From G963678095 sp963678095 (lineage in GTDB: Bacteria > Bacillota > Negativicutes > Selenomonadales > Selenomonadaceae): DNA of 64,000 nt. A model generated the notes under the pieces. The model had not been told where the DNA came from and did not search any database. It saw only the letters and a program-made list of their open reading frames with translations. A program made the position numbers and the translations under genes. Shown here piece by piece: positions 33,250 to 43,014 of this stretch (its first letter is position 1; every line of letters begins with the position of its first letter). The DNA lies in contig OY782746.1 of NCBI GenBank assembly GCA_963678095.2, positions 1-64,000 on the forward strand. The letters run 5' to 3'.

Positions 33250-34524
33250 ATGAACATGTTGATAAAAAACGCGTCAGTCCTTTTGCCGGATGGATCGATA
33301 AAGGTTGCTGACATCGCAATAGAAAATGATCGTATTGCTGTTGTAGGCAGCCTGCCGGAAGGTTGGCTGGCAGACAGCAGTATAGATGCTACTGGGAAAA
33401 TGGCTGTGCCGGGATTTGTCAATGCGCATACACATGCGTCGATGACTCTTTTGCGCAGCTATGCCGATGACATGCAGCTGATGGACTGGCTGCAAAATAA
33501 GATCTGGCCAATTGAGGCTGAGATGAAAAAAGAGGATATCTATTGGGGTGCAATGCTGGCGGTTGCAGAAATGATAAAAAGCGGTACGACGACTTTTGCC
33601 GATATGTATGGTGATATGGAAAAGGTTGCGGAAGCTGTTGCAGAGTCAGGAATCCGGGCGGTGCTTTCGCGCGGTATGATCGGTGTGGCACCAAATGGGC
33701 GCCAGGCCTTAGAAGAAAACAAGCAACTTTATGCCGATTATCATCAGGCTGCTGATGGCCGTATAACGGTGATGTTTGGACCGCATGCGCCATATACCTG
33801 TCCACCGGATTTTCTTAAGCTTGTCGTAAAAGAAGCCCAGGCCCTCGGAGCAGAAATACATATCCATTTGTCAGAAACAAAGGATGAAGTTGTCAATTGC
33901 CAGCGTGATTACGGGAAATCCCCGATTGCTTTGATGGCAGAACTCGGAGTGTTTGACTGTGGTACGCTCGCGGCACATTGCGTGCATGTATCGGCAGAAG
34001 ATATTGCGATTATGAAAAAATATGATGTTCGTGTAGCGCATAATCCTGCCAGCAACATGAAATTGGCGAGCGGCATTGCTCCGGTTACCAAGATGCTTGA
34101 CGCCGGGCTTTGTGTTGCCCTTGGCACGGATGGAGCCTCCAGCAACAACAATCTCGACCTGCTGGAAGAGGTGAATCTGGCGGCTCTGCTGCATAAAGTT
34201 GATACAATGGACCCGCTGGCCGTGCCGGCATTCACAAGTGTGAAAATGGCAACGGAGGCCGGCGCTAAAGCGGTAGGACTGAAGGATATTGGCCGCTTGG
34301 AAGCAGGCTGTAAGGCAGATATTACCTTGTTTGACATGTCGGGACTGCAGTGGAATCCGCGGCATGATCTCGTCTCCTTGCTCGTGTATTCGGCGAATTC
34401 TTCTGCCGTTGATACGGTGCTGGTCGATGGCAAGGTTTTACTGGAAAAGGGAAAATTGCTGACGCTTGATGAGGAACGGATTATCTTTGAAGCCAATCGT
34501 TGCGCGTTGCGCTTAACAAAATAA
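33250..34524 (+). CDS. mtaD: 5-methylthioadenosine/S-adenosylhomocysteine deaminase
   Basis: 424 residues, amidohydrolase fold. VPGFVNAHTHASMTLLRS gives the metal-binding H-x-H, HIHLSET the third histidine, AHCVH the fourth and GTDGASSNNNLDL the aspartate. This combination with FGPHAPYTC and the length is typical of MtaD/DadD enzymes that deaminate MTA, SAH and adenosine. Directly after ahcY (31-base gap). It is closed by a terminator at 34533. Confidence 0.93.
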   Translation: MNMLIKNASVLLPDGSIKVADIAIENDRIAVVGSLPEGWLADSSIDATGKMAVPGFVNAHTHASMTLLRSYADDMQLMDWLQNKIWPIEAEMKKEDIYWGAMLAVAEMIKSGTTTFADMYGDMEKVAEAVAESGIRAVLSRGMIGVAPNGRQALEENKQLYADYHQAADGRITVMFGPHAPYTCPPDFLKLVVKEAQALGAEIHIHLSETKDEVVNCQRDYGKSPIALMAELGVFDCGTLAAHCVHVSAEDIAIMKKYDVRVAHNPASNMKLASGIAPVTKMLDAGLCVALGTDGASSNNNLDLLEEVNLAALLHKVDTMDPLAVPAFTSVKMATEAGAKAVGLKDIGRLEAGCKADITLFDMSGLQWNPRHDLVSLLVYSANSSAVDTVLVDGKVLLEKGKLLTLDEERIIFEANRCALRLTK

Positions 34525-34532
34525 AATGAAAT

Positions 34533-34562
34533 AAAATCCCTGCACGACAGCAGGGATTTTTC
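34533..34562 (+). terminator. Intrinsic terminator after mtaD
   Basis: AAAATCCCTGC and GCAGGGATTTT form an 11-bp stem with a 6-base loop, followed by TC TT. Ends the methyl-cycle cluster. Confidence 0.85.
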
Positions 34563-34579
34563 TTAAGGAGAGAGGTTTT

Positions 34580-35179
34580 TTGGCTCCCAAAAAGAATTAT
34601 TATGCAGTGAAGCAGGGCCGCCAAACGGGGATTTTTAATAGCTGGGCTGCCTGCCGGGAGCAGGTACAGGGCTATCCGGGAGCGCTGTTCAAGGGATTTG
34701 TGACAAAAGAAGAGGCCGAGACTTATTTGAGTCCGGGGGAACTCGGTGGCACGCAGGCAGATCCCTATGCGGCTATCTTGCATCATATCTACGTTGACGG
34801 TTCTTATTTTGATAAGCGCTACAGCTGGGGTTTTGCCGTATATGAGGCAGGAAAGCTCATACATACGGCAAGTGGTGTCGGCTGCTGTGAAGAGGCGGCT
34901 AAACTGCACAATGTCGCTGGTGAGGTTGAGGCAACCATACAGGCAGTCAAATGGGCTGAGGCAGCAAAATTGCCAGCGGTGGTTATCTGCCACGACTACA
35001 TCGGGGTATCTGAATGGGCTGAGGCCCGCTGGCAGGCCAATACACCTTTGACCAGAGCATATAAGGAATTTATGGCCGACTATATCGGCTGGGTGCGTTT
35101 TTCTAAGGTTGCCGGGCATACTGGAGTTATCGGCAATGAGCTGGCTGACAAGCTGGCGAAAAAGGCACTGGGAATATGA
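34580..35179 (+). CDS. rnhA: Ribonuclease H with N-terminal RNA:DNA-binding domain
   Basis: 199 residues. Residues about 5-48 (KKNYYAVKQGRQTGIFNSW ... FKGFVTKEEAETYL) form the viroplasmin-like hybrid-binding domain found at the start of RNase H1. The catalytic domain has YVDGSY, E in GEVEAT, D in CHDYIG and D in NELADKL. It removes RNA from RNA-DNA hybrids. TTG at 34580 is the start, with AAGGAGAGAGG just upstream. Confidence 0.93.
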   Translation: MAPKKNYYAVKQGRQTGIFNSWAACREQVQGYPGALFKGFVTKEEAETYLSPGELGGTQADPYAAILHHIYVDGSYFDKRYSWGFAVYEAGKLIHTASGVGCCEEAAKLHNVAGEVEATIQAVKWAEAAKLPAVVICHDYIGVSEWAEARWQANTPLTRAYKEFMADYIGWVRFSKVAGHTGVIGNELADKLAKKALGI

Positions 35180-35205
35180 GAGAATTTTAGAAACAGAAGT
35201 GGTGA

Positions 35206-37590
35206 GTGAGCCGGATGAAAAAGAAAAAAGCGACGCAAAAAATGAAAAAAGTGCAAAAAAAGGCAGCAAAACAGCCGCTTGATACGGGTCGCAAATACGA
35301 ATTGCTCGGCATTGTTTTTTTTACTGTCGGGATCATATCGCTTATTGGGCTGCTTGGACTCAACGTTGGCTTTGTTGGCTTTTACTTTGCCAAGGTGCTG
35401 GCCTATATGTTTGGCATCGGGGCTTATATCGTGCCGCTGTTTATCATGCTGATCGGCTGGCGCTATATATGCCGGCATCAGTCCATTGACTATTCGCGCC
35501 GGTTTATGGCGGTTGTGGTGCTTTTGTGTCTAATGCTGGCGGCCTATCATCATTTCACGACAGTCCCTGGCAATGAAATTTTACCGGAGAGTCTTAAGTC
35601 TGGCGGTGGACTGATCGGTGGCGGGTTGCTGTTCATGCTACGCAAATTTTTTGGTGTAGATGGTACGATTATCATTCTGTTTGCTGGCATGCTTGGGTCC
35701 GTACTGCTCGCGACTTCTTGGTCTTTAGCTGTAGGGATTTTCAAGACCAAAGCACAGGCGCAAAATGGACTTGATACGGCCAAACAGACAATTTCGGCAA
35801 CCTATGAAAAGATTGTGGAAGTTGAAGCCCGGGTAAAGCAGTCCGTGTACAATCAGGAAAAAGATGCGCATTTTTCCGAGGAAGACCTGCCGACAATAGC
35901 AAAAGAAGAAGAACCACCGGCAGTCGCAAAAGCTGCTATTGGAGTGGAGACTGAATCCCTGCCGGCGGAACTGGCAGCAGAAAAAGAATCATCCATTTCA
36001 ATTCAGTATATGCCGGATGACTTGGAAGAGGCTGTTAATTCGGAGGAGGCACTGCTTTTTGAACCACCGGCAGCGGAACCTAAGCGATTAGCAGATCCTC
36101 CGCCAGTGGCCGTAGAAGTACCACTGGCAGAACAAACGGTGGCGGAAGATTTGGCCGACTACAAGTTGCCGGTAGTGAAGTTTATCCTGAGCAAGGCAGT
36201 CAAAGAAAAAAATAAACAGCTGGAAAAAGAAATTGCTGAAAATGCCAAAGTTCTCGAAGAAACTTTGGCCAGCTTTAATGTCAAAGCCAAGATTATCAAT
36301 GCTTGTCACGGACCGGCGGTTACACGCTATGAGCTTGAACCGGCCCCGGGAGTAAAGGTAAGCAAAATTGTCAATCTGGCCGATGATTTATCGCTAAAAC
36401 TGGCAGCGCCATCTGTCCGTATTGAGGCACCAATTCCGGGTAAAGCCGCCATTGGCATTGAAGTGCCAAACCGTGAACTGGCCGGTGTGCAACTGCGTGA
36501 AGTCCTTGAACAGGATAAGTTTTCTAATGCAAAATCCAAACTTACCGTCGGGTTGGGGATGGATATCGGCGGGCAGGCCGTTGTCGCCGATCTGGCAAAA
36601 ATGCCTCATCTGTTGGTGGCTGGAGCCACCGGCTCGGGGAAAAGTGTCTGCATTAATACCTTGATATCAAGCGTGCTGTTTAAGGCCCGGCCGGATGAGG
36701 TGAAATTTATTCTGATTGATCCGAAGATGGTTGAATTGTCGAATTATAACGGCATACCACATCTGATGGTGCCGGTTGTCACCGATGCCAAAAAAGCGGC
36801 CTCTGTGCTTAACTGGGCTGTCCAGGAAATGGAAAAACGTTATGCGAAATTTGCCAGTCACGGGGTTCGGGATATGGAGCGTTATAACCGCAGTACCGAG
36901 GAGGAAAAGATGCCGGCCGTCATCATTATTATCGATGAATTGGCCGATCTGATGATGGTTGCGCCACATGATGTGGAGGATGCAATTTGCCGTCTCGCCC
37001 AAAAGGCAAGGGCTGCCGGCCTTCACCTTGTTTTGGCTACGCAGCGTCCGTCTGTTGATGTAATTACAGGGATCATTAAAGCCAATATTCCTTCGCGGAT
37101 ATCATTTTCGGTGTCGTCACAGATCGATTCGCGCACGATCCTCGACATGGGAGGGGCTGAAAAGCTTTTGGGCAAGGGCGATATGCTTTATTATCCGGTA
37201 GGTTCACCTAAGCCGGTTCGTGTGCAGGGGGCCTTTATCAGTGATCAGGAGGTTGAAGACCTACTTGACTTTATTCGCCAGCAGGGAGCTGAAGTCGAAG
37301 CAAATGAAGAGATTATCAGCTTCACGGAGAATGCTTTAAAGCAGGAGGACGACGGCCCGGGCAAGGAACTCCAGGATGAATTGATGGAAAAGGCGATTGA
37401 GGTCGTATTGTCAACCGGACAAGCATCTTCCTCCAATTTGCAGCGCCGGTTCCGCATTGGCTATACGCGGGCGGCCCGTCTGATTGATACAATGGAGGAA
37501 ATGCAGATTATCGGACCGAATCGTGGCAGTAAACCACGGGAAATTTTAATGACAAACGAAGATGTACAGAGTATGTTAAACAAGGATTAA
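35206..37590 (+). CDS. ftsK: DNA translocase FtsK/SpoIIIE
   Basis: 794 residues. A basic start (KKKKATQKMKKVQKKAAKQ), four membrane helices between about 35 and 190, a Pro/Glu-rich linker to about 290, then the motor domain with Walker A GATGSGKS (about 473-480), IIIIDELADLMMV (Walker B) and a C-terminal winged-helix gamma domain (SSSNLQRRFRIGYTRAARLID) that reads KOPS-like sequences. It moves chromosome DNA through the closing septum. GTG 35206 or ATG 35215 may be the start; ribosome site is weak. Confidence 0.96.
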   Translation: MSRMKKKKATQKMKKVQKKAAKQPLDTGRKYELLGIVFFTVGIISLIGLLGLNVGFVGFYFAKVLAYMFGIGAYIVPLFIMLIGWRYICRHQSIDYSRRFMAVVVLLCLMLAAYHHFTTVPGNEILPESLKSGGGLIGGGLLFMLRKFFGVDGTIIILFAGMLGSVLLATSWSLAVGIFKTKAQAQNGLDTAKQTISATYEKIVEVEARVKQSVYNQEKDAHFSEEDLPTIAKEEEPPAVAKAAIGVETESLPAELAAEKESSISIQYMPDDLEEAVNSEEALLFEPPAAEPKRLADPPPVAVEVPLAEQTVAEDLADYKLPVVKFILSKAVKEKNKQLEKEIAENAKVLEETLASFNVKAKIINACHGPAVTRYELEPAPGVKVSKIVNLADDLSLKLAAPSVRIEAPIPGKAAIGIEVPNRELAGVQLREVLEQDKFSNAKSKLTVGLGMDIGGQAVVADLAKMPHLLVAGATGSGKSVCINTLISSVLFKARPDEVKFILIDPKMVELSNYNGIPHLMVPVVTDAKKAASVLNWAVQEMEKRYAKFASHGVRDMERYNRSTEEEKMPAVIIIIDELADLMMVAPHDVEDAICRLAQKARAAGLHLVLATQRPSVDVITGIIKANIPSRISFSVSSQIDSRTILDMGGAEKLLGKGDMLYYPVGSPKPVRVQGAFISDQEVEDLLDFIRQQGAEVEANEEIISFTENALKQEDDGPGKELQDELMEKAIEVVLSTGQASSSNLQRRFRIGYTRAARLIDTMEEMQIIGPNRGSKPREILMTNEDVQSMLNKD

Positions 37591-37644
37591 GGGATCTATT
37601 TGCTGAGATCCGATGGATGAGAGAAGGTAAAGAGAAAGAGTTTT

Positions 37645-39003
37645 ATGGATAAAAAATTAACGATATCATCATATATTTTAGTTGGGTCGATGTTGTTTGG
37701 CTTGTTTTTTGGTGCGGGGAATTTGATTTTTCCCGTTCATATGGGACAGGAAGCGGGCAGCAATGTGTTTACCGCCGCCGCCGGATTTCTGCTCACCGGC
37801 GTTGGCCTGCCGTTTCTTGGGGTTGTAGCCATTGGCATATCAAAAAGCAATGGGCTGTTTGGCCTGGCCAGTCGCGTACATCCGCTTTATGCGGCCGGAA
37901 TGACGATTTTGCTGTACCTGACGATTGGGCCTTGTTTTGCCCTGCCGCGTACAGGCACCGTGTCATACGAAATTGGCCTGGCACCGCATATTACAGCAGA
38001 AAATCAGGCTTTGGGATTGGCTGTATTTACGGCTTTGTTCTTTTTGACCGCCCTGGTGTTTTCGCTTAAGCCGAGTAAGATTCTGACCTGGGTGGGCAAG
38101 ATCTTAAACCCGCTGTTTTTGCTGTTTTTGGCATTTTTAATTATTATAAGCTTCTTGTCGCCGATGGGCGCTGTTGGCACGGCACCGGTTCATGGTGCCT
38201 ATGTGCAGGATGCATTTTTTAAGGGATTTACTGAGGGCTATAATACGATGGATGCCCTGGCCTCGCTTGCCTTTGGTATCATTGTCGTTCAGACACTTAA
38301 GGATTTGGGGGTTACCAGTCCGAAACATATCGCTTTGGGAACCGTTAAAGCGGGGCTGGTCAGCATAATTCTGATGGGCATAATCTACAGCTGCCTGGCT
38401 TATATCGGTGCGACCAGTATTGCTGCGTATGATCTCTCGGCAAATGGAGGCATTGCCCTGGCGCAGATTGCCAATTACTATTTTGGCCCGGCAGGTAGTT
38501 TGCTGCTGGCGCTTATTGTGACCTTAGCTTGCCTGAAAACAGCGATTGGGCTGATCACGGCCTGCTCGGAAACTTTTGCTGAATTGTTTCCTCATTCACT
38601 GAGTTATCGTCAATATGTTTTTTTGTTTACCATAATTTCCTTTTTGATTGGAAATATCGGTCTGACACAGATTATTTCGCTGGCGATTCCGGCCCTCATG
38701 TTTTTATATCCGTTGGCGATTACTTTAATTTTGTTGGCCTTTTTGTCGCCGCTCTTTAAGCATCGGCAAATCGTCTATTTGTTTACGACTGGATTCACGC
38801 TGGTTGCAGCTATTGGCGATGCGCTTAATTCTTTGCCTGAATTTTTGCAAGGGGAATCGGCGGTGCAGGTGTTAATTGCTTTGTATCGCGATATTTTGCC
38901 ATATTTTGATATTGGCATGGGCTGGGTAGTTCCGGCAGCTTGTGGTCTGATCCTTGGCTGGATCTGTGGGCTTTTTCAAAAAAATAGTGAACGCGTATTT
39001 TGA
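37645..39003 (+). CDS. brnQ: Branched-chain amino acid carrier BrnQ
   Basis: 452 residues with about twelve membrane helices. LFGLFFGAGNLIFPVHMGQEAG at the start and the following GVGLPFLGVVAIG are the diagnostic blocks of the LIVCS family, a Na+- or H+-driven importer of leucine, isoleucine and valine. ATG 37645 has AGAAAGAG upstream. A terminator closes it. Confidence 0.95.
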   Translation: MDKKLTISSYILVGSMLFGLFFGAGNLIFPVHMGQEAGSNVFTAAAGFLLTGVGLPFLGVVAIGISKSNGLFGLASRVHPLYAAGMTILLYLTIGPCFALPRTGTVSYEIGLAPHITAENQALGLAVFTALFFLTALVFSLKPSKILTWVGKILNPLFLLFLAFLIIISFLSPMGAVGTAPVHGAYVQDAFFKGFTEGYNTMDALASLAFGIIVVQTLKDLGVTSPKHIALGTVKAGLVSIILMGIIYSCLAYIGATSIAAYDLSANGGIALAQIANYYFGPAGSLLLALIVTLACLKTAIGLITACSETFAELFPHSLSYRQYVFLFTIISFLIGNIGLTQIISLAIPALMFLYPLAITLILLAFLSPLFKHRQIVYLFTTGFTLVAAIGDALNSLPEFLQGESAVQVLIALYRDILPYFDIGMGWVVPAACGLILGWICGLFQKNSERVF

Positions 39004-39010
39004 TTTTTGT

Positions 39011-39038
39011 GCAGCCGGCTTTTGTCGGCTGTTTTTTT
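39011..39038 (+). terminator. Intrinsic terminator after brnQ
   Basis: CAGCCG / CGGCTG stem with a TTTT-containing loop, followed by seven T. The next 460 bases to 39503 are AT-rich and without a credible gene. Confidence 0.85.
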
Positions 39039-39384
39039 ATGCGCCAATAAAAGCAGGGTTTTTAGTGGAATTGTAGAAATGATAAGCCATGATGAATTTA
39101 CTAAAAAGTCTGAATATTTAACTCGTATCAAAAATAAAGAAGGGTGGCGGTAAAAATGCTATATACAGTAACGCAATCGGTGAAGATATATTTTCTGCTG
39201 CCTGACAAATAATTTGCAATCGCAACAAATATGGATAAATGGGACTAAACAATATAAAAACAAGAAACTGTAAAAAAAAGGTATTGATTCTCCGGCTGAT
39301 AATAATTATAATTAAATATATCATTTAGTCAAAAAAATAAAAGAAAAAAGCAACGAAATCTTTGTTTTTTTGATTGCGGTAAAA

Positions 39385-39413
39385 TTGACAAAATATGTCT
39401 AATATGAAATACT
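39385..39413 (+). promoter_or_regulatory. Promoter of the type I secretion operon
   Basis: TTGACA (39385-39390), 17 bases, AATACT (39408-39413), about 90 bases before the first exporter gene. Upstream at about 39298-39316 GATAATAATTATAATTA faintly resembles a Fur box, too weak to call. Confidence 0.5.
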
Positions 39414-39502
39414 AAAAAAGTTATAAATCTTTTATGTAAATGTATAGATAATTGTGAAGATATTGAATATTTTGAATAAAATAACGAACGAGGATGCTGA
39501 GA

Positions 39503-41626
39503 ATGACGAAGGATCGCTATAAAGCAATGGATTGGAAGGAACTTATTGAATGTTTGACAACGATTGCCCAATCACTGGGCATCGCTCCGGGAAAAGATTT
39601 TGTGCCTGCAGAGATTTCTGCACTCGCCGATCAGGATACAATCATCAAACAAATGGCAAAAAAATTAAAATTGAAAATAAAAGCAGTACATATAACCATA
39701 GAAGAGATCGCTGCGGCGGTGCCGGCGGTTGCCAGAATGAAGGATGGCTCTTATCTTGTTATCGGGAAAAATAACGGCCGGATGATTTTGGTCTACCGTC
39801 CGGCGACGGGCAAGCCGGAAACCCTTTCGCTGGAGGAATTTCAGTCTCAGTGGAGCGGGGAATGCATTTGCCTGAAAAAACCTTTCAGCCTGCGGGAGGT
39901 TGGTGGGAAATTCAATTTGACCTGGTTTATTCCGGTGATCTTTCGCTATCGGAAGTATTTTTTTGAAATTATAACGGCGTCATTTTTTCTGCAGGTATTT
40001 GGCTTGATTGTGCCGTTGTTCACGCAGGTAATCATTGATAAGGTAATTGTGCACCGGGGAACAGCGACCCTTGATGTATTGGCGATTGCCCTTGTTTTTT
40101 TTGCGCTGTTTCAATGTGTGATGTCGATTGCCCGCACGTATATATCAACGCATACCACCAATAAGATTGATATGATTTTGGGGGCCAAGCTGTTTCGTCA
40201 TTTGATATCGCTGCCCATGCGATATTTTGAAGTGCGGCGGGTCGGTGATACACTAACGCGTGTGTCGGCGCTGAACAGCATTCGGGATTTTTTGACGAAT
40301 TCTTCAATTACAGTTTTTCTGGATACATTTTTTTCTATTGTCTTTATTGGCGTAATGTTTTATTACAGTGCCTGGCTGACAGTAATTGCACTTTTGCCAC
40401 TGCCACTATATTTGCTACAGAACCTTATCGCGACGCCTGTTTATCGGCAGCGACTCAATGCAGTCTGGGCAACTGGCGCTGAAAGCAATGCTTTTTTGGT
40501 AGAGTCGGTTACCGGTGTACAGACGATCAAAGCTCTGGCGCTGGAGCCACAGTTTAATCATAAATGGGAGCATGTATTGGCGCGCTATATTAGTACAGGT
40601 TTTGACAGTTCAAAATTTAATATTTACTTGAATTGTTCTAGCAGCACGATCCAAAATATAACGACTTTTGGCATTTTACTGGCCGGCGGTCATATGGTAA
40701 TGGAAGGGGCCATGACCATCGGTCAGCTGGTGGCCTTTCAGATGCTAGCCAGGCAGGTCAGTGAGCCGATGCATCGATTAACCGGAATGTGGCAGACATG
40801 CCAGCAGACAATGCTGGCTGTGGAACGGCTGGGGGATATTTTAAATACACCGACTGAACCAGGCCGGGTAGAAGGAAAAGCGCATTTGTCACCGCTGCAG
40901 GGGAAAATTCGATTGGATAATGTTACATTTCGTTATCAGGCTGAGGGGAATCCGGCGGTAGAAGAACTTGCCCTTGAAATTGAACCGGGAATGTGTGTGG
41001 GGATTGTTGGTCGGTCAGGATCAGGCAAAAGCACGATTACCAAGCTGATACAACGGCTGTATCTGCCGGAAAGCGGAACGGTATTTCTCGATGGGATTGA
41101 TGTCATGGATATGGATCCGTCATGGCTGCGCCGGCAGATCGGCGTCGTCTTGCAGGAAAATTTCCTGTTTAATGGCAGTGTGCGTGACAACATTGCCCTC
41201 GCTAACCCCAGTGCCTCGATTGAGCAGGTCATTCAATCCGCAAAGCTCGCAGGCGCACATGAGTTTATCCTTGAGCTGCCGGAAGGGTATGATACCAAAG
41301 TTGGTGAGCGGGGCTCGATGCTCTCTGGCGGGCAGCAGCAGCGGATTGCAATTGCCCGGGCTGTATTTGAAAATCCTAAAATACTGATTTTTGATGAGGC
41401 GACAAGTGCACTTGATTATGAATCAGAGCGGATCATTATGGATAATCTGGATAAGATTTCTTCTGGCAGGACCATGCTGATGATCGCCCATCGCCTGTCA
41501 ACTGTCCGCAATTGTGACTTGATCGTTGTGATTGACCAAGGTCGACTGGCTGAACAGGGAACGCATGAAAAATTGATGGCAAAAAAAGGCATGTACTATG
41601 ATTTGTATATGCAGCAAGAGGGTTAA
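39503..41626 (+). CDS. Type I secretion ABC exporter, HlyB type (first copy)
   Basis: 707 residues. Residues 1-130 are a C39-peptidase-like domain without the catalytic cysteine, as in RTX exporters that bind unfolded cargo instead of cutting a leader. Membrane domain about 155-430 (six helices), then ATPase with GRSGSGKST (about 503), LSGGQQQR (about 606) and ILIFDEATSALD. ATG 39503 sits 9 bases after GAGG; the in-frame ATG 39494 overlaps it. It should partner with the HlyD protein encoded next and an unlinked TolC to export the RTX lipases downstream. Confidence 0.93.
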   Translation: MTKDRYKAMDWKELIECLTTIAQSLGIAPGKDFVPAEISALADQDTIIKQMAKKLKLKIKAVHITIEEIAAAVPAVARMKDGSYLVIGKNNGRMILVYRPATGKPETLSLEEFQSQWSGECICLKKPFSLREVGGKFNLTWFIPVIFRYRKYFFEIITASFFLQVFGLIVPLFTQVIIDKVIVHRGTATLDVLAIALVFFALFQCVMSIARTYISTHTTNKIDMILGAKLFRHLISLPMRYFEVRRVGDTLTRVSALNSIRDFLTNSSITVFLDTFFSIVFIGVMFYYSAWLTVIALLPLPLYLLQNLIATPVYRQRLNAVWATGAESNAFLVESVTGVQTIKALALEPQFNHKWEHVLARYISTGFDSSKFNIYLNCSSSTIQNITTFGILLAGGHMVMEGAMTIGQLVAFQMLARQVSEPMHRLTGMWQTCQQTMLAVERLGDILNTPTEPGRVEGKAHLSPLQGKIRLDNVTFRYQAEGNPAVEELALEIEPGMCVGIVGRSGSGKSTITKLIQRLYLPESGTVFLDGIDVMDMDPSWLRRQIGVVLQENFLFNGSVRDNIALANPSASIEQVIQSAKLAGAHEFILELPEGYDTKVGERGSMLSGGQQQRIAIARAVFENPKILIFDEATSALDYESERIIMDNLDKISSGRTMLMIAHRLSTVRNCDLIVVIDQGRLAEQGTHEKLMAKKGMYYDLYMQQEG

Positions 41627-41627
41627 T

Positions 41628-43010
41628 ATGTTGAAGAAAATAATGAACTTATATAAAATGCTTGTTTCCCGGTTCATTGGAACCGGTGAAGAAAATACAC
41701 TCAGAAAAGAAGAGATTGAATTTTTACCGGCAGCGCTCGAAGTGGTTGAAATGCCGCCGTCGCCTGTCGGACGCAAGGTCTTGTGGACCTTGTTTATGCT
41801 GCTGCTGGTTGTTTTTGTCTGGGTGATGATTGGACAGGTCGATGAGGTTGCCGTTGCCACGGGCAAAATTATTCCGAACGGGCAGGTTAAGACCGTTCAG
41901 GCCGAGGATAAAGGCGTGGTTAAGCAGATTTATGTCAGTGAGGGGCAGTTGGTGAAAAAAGGGGAGCCCCTGATTGATCTTGATACGACCATTACTGCGG
42001 CTGATGTAAAACGACTTCGTCAGCAGGTGGCCTATTTTTCCCTTGACCTTGATCGTCTGACGGCAGAGCAGAATCATCAGTCGTTTATACCTCAAGCATA
42101 TCCTGATCTAGAACCGAAAGATATTGCATTTCAACAAAATCTATATCAGAGTCGGTTGCAGGAATACAATACAAAACTGGCTGTTGCCAGCAGTACCAAG
42201 ATGCAAAATGAAGCAAATCTGCGCAGTTCGCGGGCGGGCTATCAGAAAATGATGGAACAGTATGCAATTGCCCGAGAACAGGCGGAGCGAGTAGAAAAAC
42301 TTGCTGCTGAGGAAGCGATTTCTACCTTTGTCATGTTTGATTATCAGACGAAACGGATAGAGCTTGAGGGCAATATCCGGTCACAGGAAGCGGAAATTTC
42401 ACGTATGGAGTGGAGTATAACTGAGGCTCAAAAGCAGATCGAGAATGTTGAAGCTGAGCGCAGTCGGGAAATTATGACCTCGATTGTTGATGATCGGCAA
42501 AAGCTGTCCGGATTTACCGAAGAACTAAAAAAAGCCGAAGAGAAAGACCGGCTGTCGCATATTACAGCCCCGATTGACGGGCGTGTAAGCCGGCTCGATA
42601 TTCATACGGTTGGCGGCATTGTAACTCCGGCTCAGGCCTTGATGGAAATAGTGCCGGATGAGGCTGTCATGCAGGTAGAAGCCTGGGTTGAAAATAAGGA
42701 TATAGGTTTTGTTCAGCCAGGGCAGCAAGCCGAAGTCAAGGTGGAAACCTTTAATTTCCAAAAATTTGGCACGATTGATGCGAATGTGGTTGAAGTCAGC
42801 CCGAATGCGGTTGAGGATAAGGACAAAGGCAGGGTGTATCGCGTTTTAATGGATTTTGATAAAAATAGCTTTAATGTAAATGGCAAGGATGTAGCTATAA
42901 GTTCTGGCATGACGGCAACAGGGGAAATAAAGATCCGCAAGAAACGGATTATAGAATTCTTCCTGGATCCGTTCCGTCAATACAAAAGCGAGGCTTTAAG
43001 GGAGCGTTAA
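41628..43010 (+). CDS. HlyD-family membrane-fusion protein
   Basis: 460 residues starting at ATG 41628, one base after the previous stop. A short cytoplasmic part, one membrane helix (VLWTLFMLLLVVFVWVMI, about 50-68), lipoyl halves (VAVATGKIIPNGQVKTVQ and ITAPIDGRVSRLDI), a long periplasmic coiled coil between them, and the C-terminal beta barrel with the RTX-adaptor pattern M-x-x-x-G-E-I-K-I-R-K-K. It links the ABC exporter to the outer-membrane channel, so the host must have an outer membrane. Located between two ABC genes. Confidence 0.95.
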   Translation: MLKKIMNLYKMLVSRFIGTGEENTLRKEEIEFLPAALEVVEMPPSPVGRKVLWTLFMLLLVVFVWVMIGQVDEVAVATGKIIPNGQVKTVQAEDKGVVKQIYVSEGQLVKKGEPLIDLDTTITAADVKRLRQQVAYFSLDLDRLTAEQNHQSFIPQAYPDLEPKDIAFQQNLYQSRLQEYNTKLAVASSTKMQNEANLRSSRAGYQKMMEQYAIAREQAERVEKLAAEEAISTFVMFDYQTKRIELEGNIRSQEAEISRMEWSITEAQKQIENVEAERSREIMTSIVDDRQKLSGFTEELKKAEEKDRLSHITAPIDGRVSRLDIHTVGGIVTPAQALMEIVPDEAVMQVEAWVENKDIGFVQPGQQAEVKVETFNFQKFGTIDANVVEVSPNAVEDKDKGRVYRVLMDFDKNSFNVNGKDVAISSGMTATGEIKIRKKRIIEFFLDPFRQYKSEALRER

Positions 43011-43014
43011 ATAC

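Noticed and set aside
39296..39318. Possible Fur box before the secretion operon
   Set aside because: GATAATAATTATAATTA matches only the first half of the consensus in very AT-rich DNA; not enough to call.
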